Assembly: GCF_002261425.1 (NCBI RefSeq)
Contig: NZ_NEVJ01000003.1
Span: 3,410,001 to 3,474,000 of the forward strand
Origin: Bordetella genomosp. 9
GTDB lineage: Bacteria > Pseudomonadota > Gammaproteobacteria > Burkholderiales > Burkholderiaceae_B
DNA: 64,000 bases
Reading direction: 5' to 3'
Under the pieces are notes generated by a model, which had not been told where the DNA came from, made no database searches, and worked only from the letters and a program-made list of their open reading frames with translations. Within the stretch, counting starts at the first letter, position 1, and the number at the start of each line of letters is the position of its first letter. Both the position numbers and the translations under genes were made by a program. Of the stretch, positions 44,708 to 53,466 are shown piece after piece.

Positions 44708-45865
44708 TCACTCGGCGCGCGGCGGACGCTGGGAAAAGCTGCGTTCGAATACGCCTTCGGCGATGCGGTTCTTCAGGATCTCGATCGAGCCGCCCGCGAT
44801 CATCCAGCCACGGCAGCGCCGCACGCAGTATTCGACCAGCGATTCGCGGCTGTAGCCCATGCCGCCCAGCACCTGCAATGCCTCGTTGGCCACGTCGAAA
44901 CCCGCCTGGTTGCAATACGCCTTGGCGATGGCGGTTTCGGTGGCCGACGGGAAACCGGTATCCGCGTTGGAAGCCGCCCGGTACAGCAGCAGCTGGCCGG
45001 CATCCAGCTTGATGCGCATGTCGGCGAACTTCCATTGCAGCCCCTGGAACTCGCAGAGCAAGCGCCCGAACTGCTTGCGCTGCATCGCCCACTCGCGCGC
45101 TTCTTCATAGGCATAGCGGCCCAGGGCCAGCGAGCGGGCGGTGTTGCCGATGCGTTCGACGTTGAAGCCCGCGATCTGCTTCTTGAAGCCGCCTTCGCCC
45201 AGCACCACCATATCGTCCGGCACGAAGACATTGTCGAAGTAGATTTCCACCCATTCTTCGTCGGACATGAAGGCCGAGCGCTTGCCCAGCCTGACGCCTT
45301 CGCTCTTCGTATCGATCAACACCGAACCGATGCCATGCGTGCCGGGACCGAAGCGCACATAGGCCAGGATGACGGTGGCGTGGGGTCCGTGCGTGGTGAA
45401 GATCTTCGAGCCATTGATGCGCCAGCCATCGCCGTCGCGAGTCGCGGCGGTTTTCAATTCGGTGACCGCCGATCCTGCTTCCGGTTCGGTCATGCCGACG
45501 GAGATGAGCATGTCGCCGGCCAGCAGCGGCGTCAGGTACTTTTCCTTCTGCATGGCATTGCCGTATTCGCCCAGCACGCGGATGGGGCCGAAGTTGCCGG
45601 CCTGCACGACGTCGGCACTGCGCGGGCAGACGGACGCGATCGTCTGGATGGCGATGACGGCATCCATCAGCGAGCCGCCGATGCCGCCATTGGCTTCGCT
45701 GATGGTGATGCCCAGCAGCCCTTGTCGCGCCATCGAGCGCGCCACGTCCCAGGGATATTCGCGTGAATGGGCGCGATCGCGCGCGCCGGCGCGCAGCTCG
45801 TTTTCCGCATAGCGGCGCACGGCATCCTGGAAGTCGCGCTGTTCGGGGGTCAGATTGAAATCCAT
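44708..45865 (-). CDS. Acyl-CoA dehydrogenase
   Basis: A 385-residue FAD enzyme that introduces an alpha-beta double bond into an acyl-CoA. MTEPEAGSAVTELKT and the C-terminal QVLGGMGYSRESLVEYCVRRCRG are family signatures. I chose the ATG at 45865 (MDFNLTPEQRDF), because the upstream open frame crosses the CoA-ligase end. It is the last gene of a PrpD-CoA ligase-dehydrogenase run, so its substrate is probably the CoA ester made by the upstream ligase. Confidence 0.92.
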   Translation of the reverse strand: MDFNLTPEQRDFQDAVRRYAENELRAGARDRAHSREYPWDVARSMARQGLLGITISEANGGIGGSLMDAVIAIQTIASVCPRSADVVQAGNFGPIRVLGEYGNAMQKEKYLTPLLAGDMLISVGMTEPEAGSAVTELKTAATRDGDGWRINGSKIFTTHGPHATVILAYVRFGPGTHGIGSVLIDTKSEGVRLGKRSAFMSDEEWVEIYFDNVFVPDDMVVLGEGGFKKQIAGFNVERIGNTARSLALGRYAYEEAREWAMQRKQFGRLLCEFQGLQWKFADMRIKLDAGQLLLYRAASNADTGFPSATETAIAKAYCNQAGFDVANEALQVLGGMGYSRESLVEYCVRRCRGWMIAGGSIEILKNRIAEGVFERSFSQRPPRAE

Positions 45866-45980
45866 AGTGTGATGGGTCCTCGTGATGTGTCTCGCGCCCA
45901 TGTCACAGGGCGCATTGTTCCGTGCCGCGTCCGCGCGCTGCGCGTGGCTGCAGCGTGGCTGCGTCCGGCCTGCATGGGCG

Positions 45981-48059
45981 TCATTCGAAGCGCAGCAGGC
46001 CGTCCACCGCCACGACGCCATCGGCGCGCACGAACAGGGGATTGATCTCCGCTTCCGCCACCCTGACGCCTTCCACCTCCCCCAGGCGGGAGAAGGCGGC
46101 GATGGCATGCGCAAGCGCCTCGCAATCGCCGCGCGGAAGGCCGCGGAAGCCGCGCACCAGACGTGTCGCGCGCACCTCTTCGATCATGGCGCGGGCTTCC
46201 TCGACGCTGATGGGCGCCAGGCGTATGGCGAAGTCGGGATTCAGTTCCGCCGCGATGCCGCCCGCGCCCAGCACGACCGTCGGTCCGACCAGGGGATCCA
46301 GCCGGTAGCCCAGGATCAGCTCCAGCAAACGCCCTTCCATGGCCTGCACCAGGATGCCGTCGATGTCGGCGGCGGGCGCGTGGACGCGCACGTTCTCCAG
46401 CATCTGATCGACCGCATCGCGCAGCTGCGCGTCATCGGCGATGCCGATACGGACGGCGCCGGCATCGGTCTTGTGCGGCACGTCGCGCGACGACACCTTG
46501 GCCACGACGGGATAGGACAGGCCGTGCGCGAGATCGTCGGTGGGGACCAGGCGCGAGGCCGCGACCGGCACGCCCAGGGCCTGGAACACACGGCTGGCTT
46601 CATGCTCCGTCAGGGCGCCCGTGCGCGGGATTTCGGGCGGCCAGGGCAAGGCGGCCCGTGGCGGGACGGGCGCCGGCTTGCGCTGGAATAGCACCGCGAG
46701 CGCGTCGGCGCAGGATTCGGGCGTGCGGAAGGCGGCAATGCCGTGCTTCCTGAGCAGGGCCAGCGATGCGGGCGCTTCGGGCGCGAGGAAAGCCGCCATG
46801 GGCTTGTCGTCGGGCTTGTCGGCCTGCACCAGCGGATTGACGGCGAAGTCGGGATGAAACTGGGCCGACGAACCGATCACGCTGAGCACCGCGTCGCACC
46901 AGTCCGCCAGCAACAGCTGTTCGAGCAGATCCTTGTACTGCGCCGGCGTGGCGGCCAGGGTCAGGTCGATGACGGGCGTTTCGCGTATGCGCAGGCCGCG
47001 TGCCGCCATATGCTCGACGAAGGCCGGTGGCGGCGCCGCCGCCACCAGTCCGCGTGTGCCCAGGTTGTCGACCACGGTGGCCGCGCCGCCGCCCGTGGTG
47101 GTGATCACCGCGACGCGCGGCGCCTGGTCGCGCGATCGCGCGTCGCCATAGCGCGCCGCCAGCGGCACGATTTCGAACAGCGTTTCCAGCTGCTGCACGC
47201 GCAGCACGCCATGCGCACGAAAGAAGGCATCGACGGCGGCGTCGTTGCCCGCCATGGCGCCCGTATGGGATTGCGCCAGCGCGTCGCCCTGCTCGGAGCG
47301 GCCGAGCTTGTACGCCACGACGGGCTTGCCCGCCTGGCGCGCGCGGGCCAGCGCCGCGGCCAGCACGGGCGCTTCGCGCAACGTTTCCAGGAACAGCAGG
47401 ATGACGCGCGTGTTCGGATCGTCCACCAGCGCGTCGACGACTTCGCCGACGGTGATGTCGCTTTCATTGCCCACCGATACGGAGCTGGCGAAACCGAAGC
47501 CGCGCGCCGCCGCGCGCGACAGCAAGGAACCCATCATGGAACCGCTTTGCGACACCATGCTGATATCGCCCGCGACCAGGTCGTCGGCCTCGAAGGCGGC
47601 ATTCACGGAGATCACGCCGCCCGTGTGCAGGTTGGCGCTGCCGATGCTGTTGGGACCCAGTATGCGCACGCCGAGTTCACGCGCGCGCGCCACCAGGGCC
47701 TGCTGGCGCGCCATGCCTTCCGGTCCGGCTTCAGCGAAACCATCGGAATAAACGGTCAGCACGCGCGCGCCCGCCGCGGGACATTGTTCCAGCACGGACA
47801 GCACCTGTTCGCCAGGGATCATGACGAAGACGTGGTCCACCGGTTCGGGCAGCGCCGCCAGCGATGGATAGGCGCGTTCGCCCATGATTTCCGTGCGCCC
47901 GGCATTGATCGGATGGATGCGGCCGGCATAGCGGTGCTTGCGCATGAAACGCAGCGGCCGCGCGGTGTTCTTGCGTTCATCGCCCGACGCGCCGACCAGC
48001 GCGATGGCGCGGGGCGCGAGCAGCGCCTGGCCCAGGGAGGTGGATGATTTCACGGACAT
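45981..48059 (-). CDS. ADP-forming acyl-CoA synthetase (acetate-CoA ligase family)
   Basis: A 692-residue fused NDP-forming acyl-CoA synthetase. In order it has a CoA-binding Rossmann domain (ALVGASGDERKN), a succinyl-CoA-ligase-like domain with the phospho-histidine region SHTGAMAGND, and a C-terminal ATP-grasp domain (YPVVAKVSSRDVPHKTDAGAV). I chose the ATG at 48059 (MSVKSSTSL), which lies 16 bp after the PrpD stop. It activates an organic acid with CoA and ATP, giving ADP and phosphate. Substrate unknown. Confidence 0.9.
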   Translation of the reverse strand: MSVKSSTSLGQALLAPRAIALVGASGDERKNTARPLRFMRKHRYAGRIHPINAGRTEIMGERAYPSLAALPEPVDHVFVMIPGEQVLSVLEQCPAAGARVLTVYSDGFAEAGPEGMARQQALVARARELGVRILGPNSIGSANLHTGGVISVNAAFEADDLVAGDISMVSQSGSMMGSLLSRAAARGFGFASSVSVGNESDITVGEVVDALVDDPNTRVILLFLETLREAPVLAAALARARQAGKPVVAYKLGRSEQGDALAQSHTGAMAGNDAAVDAFFRAHGVLRVQQLETLFEIVPLAARYGDARSRDQAPRVAVITTTGGGAATVVDNLGTRGLVAAAPPPAFVEHMAARGLRIRETPVIDLTLAATPAQYKDLLEQLLLADWCDAVLSVIGSSAQFHPDFAVNPLVQADKPDDKPMAAFLAPEAPASLALLRKHGIAAFRTPESCADALAVLFQRKPAPVPPRAALPWPPEIPRTGALTEHEASRVFQALGVPVAASRLVPTDDLAHGLSYPVVAKVSSRDVPHKTDAGAVRIGIADDAQLRDAVDQMLENVRVHAPAADIDGILVQAMEGRLLELILGYRLDPLVGPTVVLGAGGIAAELNPDFAIRLAPISVEEARAMIEEVRATRLVRGFRGLPRGDCEALAHAIAAFSRLGEVEGVRVAEAEINPLFVRADGVVAVDGLLRFE

Positions 48060-48075
48060 GATTGGGTAGCGTTTC

Positions 48076-49431
48076 TCAGGCGATGGGGCGGTCGGCCGCC
48101 AGGGCCAGGTCGCTGACCTGGTTGCCATCCAGCTTCCAGACCGCGGCGCGCAACTGGCGGGTGCGTTCCACGCCCAGCACCGGCCCGGCGAGCTCGTCGA
48201 ACTTGTCGTTCAATTCGGCGTCCGACAGCGGCGCTTCCGGATCGCCCTTGCGATAGGGCGCGAACTGCTCGTGCCGCATGCCGTCGTCGGTCACGATGGC
48301 CACGCGCGCCGCGCGCATCTTGGGGAACCCGGCGGTCAGCTGCGGATCTTCGATGAGCGTGACCTTGCGCATCAGCGCGCGCGTCGCTTCGTCGTTCAGC
48401 GCTTCCGGTTCGAAGGCCGCCAGCCGCACCGAACCCTGGCGCATCGCATGCGCCAGCACGTATTGCGTGCTGAAGCGCGCCTCGAACGCTGTGGTGGGGT
48501 CGGGATTGCCGGCGACCTCCAGCGTCGCGCGATAGCCTCTGACCTCGATGGCGCGCACGCGATCGGCCTGCACGCCTTTGTCGCGCAACGCCAGGGCGGC
48601 GTCGATGGCCGCGAAGGTATGGCCGCAACAGCCATGGTTCTTCTGCGTCATGCGGGTGATGTTGTACTGCTCGCCCAGTCCTTCCAGGACGCTGTCCCAA
48701 CGCACGTTCTCGGCCAGCGCGGCGCCGAAGCCGACCTCGCCTTCCAGGATGTCCCATACGCCCGTCACGCCATGGGCCGCGCCCTGTCCCGCGCGCACGC
48801 CGGCCGCCGCCGCGTGACCCGCGTGCAGGGCCTTGCTCATGGCGTCGGAACGGAAGGCCTGCTGCAGCGCCGCGGCCATGGTGGCGGACGTCGCGATGGC
48901 ATGCCCCATGACGTCGGCGTGGCCCGGCGCTGCCAGGGCGGCCGCGGCCGCCGCGGCACCCAGCGTGCCGACCGTGCCCGTGGTGTGGAAATAGCGGTAG
49001 TGTGAAGGCTGCATCGCCGCCGCGATGCGGGTGGATATCTCGTAGCCGACCACCACCGCGTTGAGCAGCTCGCGGCCGCTGGCGCCCCTGTGCTCCGCCA
49101 TCGCCAGCGCCGCGGCGATCACCGGGCAGCCGGGGTGGTAGGCGCCGTCACGGAAGATGTCGTCGAACTCCGGCGCGTGGGACGCGCTGCCATTGATCCA
49201 GGCCGCGGTGGCGGGAAAGGCTGTCGTGCCGTTGCCGGGCAGGCTGGAGCGCCCGATGCCCAGCTCTTCCGCGTGCGCCGCCACCAGTTCGCGGCAGGGC
49301 GAGATACGGGTCCCGGGATAGAGGGCGGACAGCCAGTCCAGGACCGCGCGCTTGGCGTAGTGCAGGACCTCGTCGGGCAGGCGCGCGACGGTATCGCGCG
49401 CCCCGTAGGCGGACAGGGATTCGAGCAGCAT
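48076..49431 (-). CDS. MmgE/PrpD family protein
   Basis: A 451-residue protein of the 2-methylcitrate dehydratase / itaconate-decarboxylase superfamily. NGSASHAPEFDDIF and FRSDAMSKALHAGHAAAAGVRAG are characteristic. No prpB or prpC is in the window, so this is probably not the methylcitrate cycle but another dehydratase, isomerase or decarboxylase. It lies downstream of a LysR gene and upstream of CoA ligase and acyl-CoA dehydrogenase genes. Confidence 0.88.
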   Translation of the reverse strand: MLLESLSAYGARDTVARLPDEVLHYAKRAVLDWLSALYPGTRISPCRELVAAHAEELGIGRSSLPGNGTTAFPATAAWINGSASHAPEFDDIFRDGAYHPGCPVIAAALAMAEHRGASGRELLNAVVVGYEISTRIAAAMQPSHYRYFHTTGTVGTLGAAAAAAALAAPGHADVMGHAIATSATMAAALQQAFRSDAMSKALHAGHAAAAGVRAGQGAAHGVTGVWDILEGEVGFGAALAENVRWDSVLEGLGEQYNITRMTQKNHGCCGHTFAAIDAALALRDKGVQADRVRAIEVRGYRATLEVAGNPDPTTAFEARFSTQYVLAHAMRQGSVRLAAFEPEALNDEATRALMRKVTLIEDPQLTAGFPKMRAARVAIVTDDGMRHEQFAPYRKGDPEAPLSDAELNDKFDELAGPVLGVERTRQLRAAVWKLDGNQVSDLALAADRPIA

Positions 49432-49569
49432 GGGCGTCTCCGGTATCGCGGCGCGGTGATACGCCGCTATGGTGTATCCGCCACTCTAGCCCGTGAGGCG
49501 CCGGTCCGGTTTGAAAAAATGGCAAGCGAGCGATCACTGAATCCGCAGGCTGCCGCGCGGCAGCCGGGA

Positions 49570-50454
49570 TCAGGGACGCAAGGCCGCCAGCAGATCCGCC
49601 ATCAGCGGGCTCATCGTCGCCGCATCGCGGACGCAGACGAAGAACTGCCGCTCGGCCCAGGCGTCTTCCAGGGCCACCAGGACCAGCCCCATTTCGCTCA
49701 GGTAATTGCGCGCGATGCCTTCGGGCACCACGGCGATGCCCAATCCTTCGCGGATCATCCGGCAGCGCGTCTCGAAATTGGAAACCTGCAGCTTGACCCT
49801 GGGCGGCCGCGACACCGTCTGGCCGATGTAGTCCAGGAACTGGTCCAGGGAATGGCGCGGAAAATAGCCCAGGAGCTCGTAATCCAGCGCTTCTTCCAGC
49901 CGCAGGGAGGCCCGGCTGGCCAGCGGATGCCCGCGCGGTACGACCAGGCCCACCCGATCGCTGCGGAAGGGGAACGACGACACGCCGGCGGCGGCGCGAT
50001 CGGCGTGGTAGATGCCCACGTCCACCGTGGCGTCCGCCACCATGCGCGGGATGTCGAAGCTATGGGCTTCCAGCAGGTCCACCGCGACGTTGTCGCGGCC
50101 CGCCAGGAAGCGCGCCATGGGCGCGGGCAGGAACTGCAGCAGGGTGGAAGGATTGGCCGCCAGCCGGATCTTGGCCTGGCCGTCGGCCGAATAGCTGTCG
50201 ATGGCCTGCTCCGCCAGCTGGACGCTGCGCAGGATGGCCTTGGCGCGCTGGTAGAGCAGCACGCCCGCGGGGGTCGGCTCGACCCCCCGGCCGTGGCGGT
50301 GCAGCAGCGTGCGGTGCAGGTGCCGTTCCAGGTCGGCGATCCGCCGGCTGGCGGCGGATGCCACGACATTTTCCCGTTCGGCGGCACGCGAGAGGCTTTT
50401 TTCCTCGACGGCGGCGACGAAGATCTCCAGCGCCGGGACGTCGAGTTTCTTCAT
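49570..50454 (-). CDS. LysR-family transcriptional regulator
   Basis: A 294-residue regulator with an N-terminal winged HTH (LEIFVAAVEEKSLSRAAERENVVASAASRRIADLE) and a type 2 periplasmic-binding-like effector domain. It is codirectional with and 138 bp upstream of the PrpD-CoA ligase-dehydrogenase genes, which it probably controls. This differs from the usual divergent LysR layout. Confidence 0.9.
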   Translation of the reverse strand: MKKLDVPALEIFVAAVEEKSLSRAAERENVVASAASRRIADLERHLHRTLLHRHGRGVEPTPAGVLLYQRAKAILRSVQLAEQAIDSYSADGQAKIRLAANPSTLLQFLPAPMARFLAGRDNVAVDLLEAHSFDIPRMVADATVDVGIYHADRAAAGVSSFPFRSDRVGLVVPRGHPLASRASLRLEEALDYELLGYFPRHSLDQFLDYIGQTVSRPPRVKLQVSNFETRCRMIREGLGIAVVPEGIARNYLSEMGLVLVALEDAWAERQFFVCVRDAATMSPLMADLLAALRP

Positions 50455-50476
50455 GGCCGGCCGCCCCGCCGCGCGA

Positions 50477-52180
50477 TCAACGCTTGGCGGTTTCCGTTTC
50501 GACGCGCAGTTTGCGCGTGATGTACCACTGCTGCAGGATGGACAGCGTGTTGTTGACGCACCAGTACAGCACCAGGCCGGCCGGGAACATGAACATCATG
50601 CCGCCGAACACCAGGGGCATGATCATCATGACCTTGGCCTGGACGGGATCGGGCGGCGTCGGGTTCAGCCTGATCTGCAGGAACATGGTGGCCATCATGA
50701 TCGCCGGCAGGATGAAGTAGGGGTCATGCACGGACAGATCGTGGACCCAGCCCAGCCACGGGGCGCCGCGCATCTCCACGCTGGCCAGCAGCACCCAGTA
50801 CAGCGAGATGAACACCGGAATCTGCACCACCATCGGCAGGCAGCCGCCCAGGGGATTGATCTTTTCGGTGCGGTACATCTCCATCATGGCGGCGTTCAGC
50901 TTCTGCTTGTCGTCGCCGAACTTTTCCTTCAGCGCCTGCAGCCGCGGGGTAACCTGCTTCATGCGGGCCATCGAGCGATAGCTGGTGGCGGCCAGCGGAT
51001 AGAACAGCAGCTTGATCAGCACCGTCAGGGCCACGATGGTCCAGCCCCAGTTGCCCAGGATGGAGTGCAGCCACGTCATCAGCGAGAACAGCGGCTTGGC
51101 GATGATGGTCAGCCAGCCGTAGTCGACCACGAGTTCCAGCCCGGGCGCCAGCGCGGCCATGGCCTTCTGGTCCTGCGGGCCGACCCACAGGTGGGCGTCG
51201 ACGCTGGCCGACGCGCCGGGCGCGATGTCGCCCACGCCTTCGATGGTGCGCGCGGCGTAGAGGTTGTCGCGCACCTGCAGCAGTTCATTGGTGCGCGCCT
51301 TGCCCTGCGGCGGAATCCAGGCGGTGGCGAAGTAGTGCTGCACCACGGCGATCCAGCCGTTGTCGGCCTGCTTGATGTAGCTGGCTTTCTTCTTTTCGAT
51401 ATCCGAGAACGTCGCCTTCTGGAACTTGTCCTGGTCCGAATACACCGCCATGCCGGTGAAGGTGTGATAGAAACTGGACGTATCCGGCGGATTGTTGCCG
51501 TCGCGCTGCAGCTGCAGGTACAGCGACGGGCGCGCCGGATTGGCGCTGGTGTTCGTCATGTCGTGACGGACGTCGATGTCGTAGCGGCCGCGATGCAGGG
51601 TGTAGGTCTTGGTGACCTTCATCCCGCCCGATTCGGCTTCGAACACCACGCTCAGCGTGTCGCCGGTCATGCTGCGCTCGGACGACACCATGCGGAAGGG
51701 CGTCTGGTGCGTCGGGAAGCCGGGCTGGCCCGGGGCGCCCACCACGCCGGATTGCACGACATAGTGCAGGTCGGGCGTATCGTCGAGCAACACCGTAGGC
51801 TGGTCGCCGCGGTTGGCGTCCGGATACTTCAGCAGCACCGCCTGCACCAGCTGCGCGCCGGTGGTGTCGAAGGTCAGGCGCAGCACGTCGGTGGTGATGA
51901 CGATTTTCTGCGAGTCCGCCTGAGCCTTGGCGGCCGACGCCGGCACGCCGCCCGGCGCCGCCGAGGCGGGCTGGCCAGCCGCGGGCACGCTGGGAACGGT
52001 CGTGTTGCCGGCGGGCTGCGCCGCGTCGCCGGTGGCGGGCTTGGCCGCTTGCTGGGCCGGCGTGGCCGCGGGCGGCACGCCGAACAGCGACGGCTTTCCG
52101 TTATGGACTTGCCAGTTGTTCCAGAGAAGCAACAGCGAGAAAGAGAAGATCATCCAGAGGATGGTTCGTCGGATATCCAT
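50477..52180 (-). CDS. yidC: Membrane protein insertase YidC
   Basis: A 567-residue Oxa1/YidC insertase. An N-terminal membrane anchor (MDIRRTILWMIFSFSLLLLWNNWQ) is followed by a low-complexity Ala/Pro/Gly linker at about residues 35-85, a large periplasmic beta domain, and five C-terminal membrane segments. The core includes YPLAATSYRSMARMK and INPLGGCLPMVVQIPVFISLYW. It is the last gene of rpmH-rnpA-yidD-yidC. It inserts proteins alone or with SecYEG. Confidence 0.97.
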   Translation of the reverse strand: MDIRRTILWMIFSFSLLLLWNNWQVHNGKPSLFGVPPAATPAQQAAKPATGDAAQPAGNTTVPSVPAAGQPASAAPGGVPASAAKAQADSQKIVITTDVLRLTFDTTGAQLVQAVLLKYPDANRGDQPTVLLDDTPDLHYVVQSGVVGAPGQPGFPTHQTPFRMVSSERSMTGDTLSVVFEAESGGMKVTKTYTLHRGRYDIDVRHDMTNTSANPARPSLYLQLQRDGNNPPDTSSFYHTFTGMAVYSDQDKFQKATFSDIEKKKASYIKQADNGWIAVVQHYFATAWIPPQGKARTNELLQVRDNLYAARTIEGVGDIAPGASASVDAHLWVGPQDQKAMAALAPGLELVVDYGWLTIIAKPLFSLMTWLHSILGNWGWTIVALTVLIKLLFYPLAATSYRSMARMKQVTPRLQALKEKFGDDKQKLNAAMMEMYRTEKINPLGGCLPMVVQIPVFISLYWVLLASVEMRGAPWLGWVHDLSVHDPYFILPAIMMATMFLQIRLNPTPPDPVQAKVMMIMPLVFGGMMFMFPAGLVLYWCVNNTLSILQQWYITRKLRVETETAKR

Positions 52181-52228
52181 GGTGCCTACAAGGTAAGAGC
52201 GGGACCGGCAAAGCCCGCCAGTTTAGCG

Positions 52229-52513
52229 TCAATCCTGCCGGGCGCGGTGGCCGTGGCCGCAGGAGCAGTGGTCGCCGGGCCGCGGCGCGGGGGGAACCGG
52301 GTCGAGTCCACCCGGGCTCCAGGGGTGGCATCGGCCGATGCGCCGCGCCGCCAACCACAGACCGTGCAAAGGTCCGTGAGTTTCAATGGCTTCGATGGCG
52401 TAGGCCGAGCAGGTGGGCGTGAAACGGCATTGCCGTCCCATCCAGGGGCTCAGGAAGAACCGGTAGAACCGGATCGGCGCGATCAGCAGGGTCTTGATCA
52501 TGGACGCGCTCAC
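52229..52513 (-). CDS. yidD: Membrane protein insertion efficiency factor YidD
   Basis: A 94-residue membrane-associated protein that aids Yid[27 protein letters not shown] and [13 protein letters not shown] are the family's signature blocks. The GTG at 52513 has AAGGTG at good distance. An ATG at 52501 (MIKTLLIAP, 90 residues) is the common annotation and may be the true start. It sits between rnpA and yidC as in most proteobacteria. The C-terminal tail [12 protein letters not shown] is unusual and could bind metal. Confidence 0.9.
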   Translation of the reverse strand: MSASMIKTLLIAPIRFYRFFLSPWMGRQCRFTPTCSAYAIEAIETHGPLHGLWLAARRIGRCHPWSPGGLDPVPPAPRPGDHCSCGHGHRARQD

Positions 52514-52523
52514 GCGGGCACCT

Positions 52524-52901
52524 TCAGGAAGAACAACGGACCAGCCGTGCGAAGTGAGTATCTACTTCTGCCCGGGCCGCGTGTTTCAGGGCCGTCAGGG
52601 ACAGCTCGGGGACGCGCGCGTGGAGTCGGACCACATAGTCGGCCGGCGGCAAGGCCAGGCGGCGGGCCCGGAACGATTCCCGGATGACGCGTTTGAGGGC
52701 GTTGCGGGTCGCGGCGCGCGCGGCATGCCGCTTGGCGATGACCATACCCAGCCGCGCCTGGGCCGGCACGACGTCCGCGGGTGCGGCGGTGGACGTGATC
52801 ATGAAAAACGCCCCTCGCGCCAGCCGGCGGCCTTTCAGCGCGGCGGCGAATTCCGAGGGGCGATGCATCCGCGCCTCCGGTGGAAGCGTGGTGCGCGGCA
52901 T
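52524..52901 (-). CDS. rnpA: Ribonuclease P protein component
   Basis: A 125-residue protein subunit of RNase P, which matures tRNA 5' ends. The RNR-type motif [18 protein letters not shown] is present. I chose the ATG at 52901 ([18 protein letters not shown]) by similarity to Bordetella-type starts. The frame stays open upstream through rpmH, but that extension has no protein character. It lies 68 bp after rpmH and 10 bp before yidD. Confidence 0.93.
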   Translation of the reverse strand: MPRTTLPPEARMHRPSEFAAALKGRRLARGAFFMITSTAAPADVVPAQARLGMVIAKRHAARAATRNALKRVIRESFRARRLALPPADYVVRLHARVPELSLTALKHAARAEVDTHFARLVRCSS

Positions 52902-52969
52902 GACGGGCAACTGCGCGGCCGGGGCGGTCGTCAGACCGGCCGGGGCAGGCGCAACGCCTGGCGCGGCGT

Positions 52970-53104
52970 TCAGACCGCCAGACGCTTGCGGCCCTTGGCG
53001 CGGCGTGCGTTCAGCACGGCGCGGCCGCCACGGGTCTTCATGCGCACGCGAAAGCCATGGGTGCGCTTGCGGCGGGTAACGGAGGGTTGGAAAGTGCGTT
53101 TCAT
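52970..53104 (-). CDS. rpmH: 50S ribosomal protein L34
   Basis: A 44-residue, very basic protein that begins [18 protein letters not shown], continues [20 protein letters not shown] and ends RLAV. This is the canonical L34 sequence. It was found by translating the strand between dnaA and rnpA. It is divergent from dnaA and first in the rpmH-rnpA-yidD-yidC operon. Confidence 0.98.
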   Translation of the reverse strand: MKRTFQPSVTRRKRTHGFRVRMKTRGGRAVLNARRAKGRKRLAV

Positions 53105-53466
53105 GGGCGGTCCACAAAAGAACAATTAATACGGATGGGCATGGAAGCAGATGACGCGCTTCGCGGGCCCACGGGGGCGATTCTTCGTATAGCTCGGGGC
53201 GATTCGTATACGGGCACACGCGTACGAGTAAACGTGTTCCGGATAAATCCGTCCCGTACAACGCGTACAGAACGACGCGTCAATACGGTACCTATGGGAA
53301 GGGTACGGGGCGAACGAAGCCACCCGACCTCAGCCGAGCCCGCCATTTCAGCAAGTTTCTTCTCTGTTGTCAAACAGTTAGCGGGGGGCGCGCGATGTCC
53401 GGCACCCCCAGCCTGTGGATAACCACAGCCCAGGCAAGGTAGAATCGAGGTTTAGACAAGACCGAC
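53105..53466. promoter_or_regulatory. rpmH/dnaA divergent intergenic region
   Basis: A 362-bp spacer with no gene. It is unusually rich in CGTA/TACG words between about 53130 and 53310 (for example CGTATACG, GCGTACGAG, CGTACAACGCGTACAG). Near dnaA it has TTGTCAAACAG and a DnaA box. On the minus strand TATTAAT just before rpmH could be a -10. It has only one perfect DnaA box, so it does not look like oriC itself. Confidence 0.5.
53414..53445 (+). promoter_or_regulatory. dnaA promoter overlapped by a DnaA box
   Basis: A perfect DnaA box TGTGGATAA (53414-53422) ends 17 bases before TAGAAT (53440-53445), a good -10 that is 21 bp before the dnaA ATG. The box covers the -35 position, so DnaA probably represses its own gene here. 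Confidence 0.55.

Noticed and set aside
52902..53261. Upstream extension of rnpA through rpmH
   Set aside because: A single open frame exists, but the extension overlaps L34 and shows no protein character. The family start fits 52901.
53105..53466. oriC at dnaA
   Set aside because: Only one perfect DnaA box and no T-rich unwinding tract. The 26-29 kb zone fits much better.
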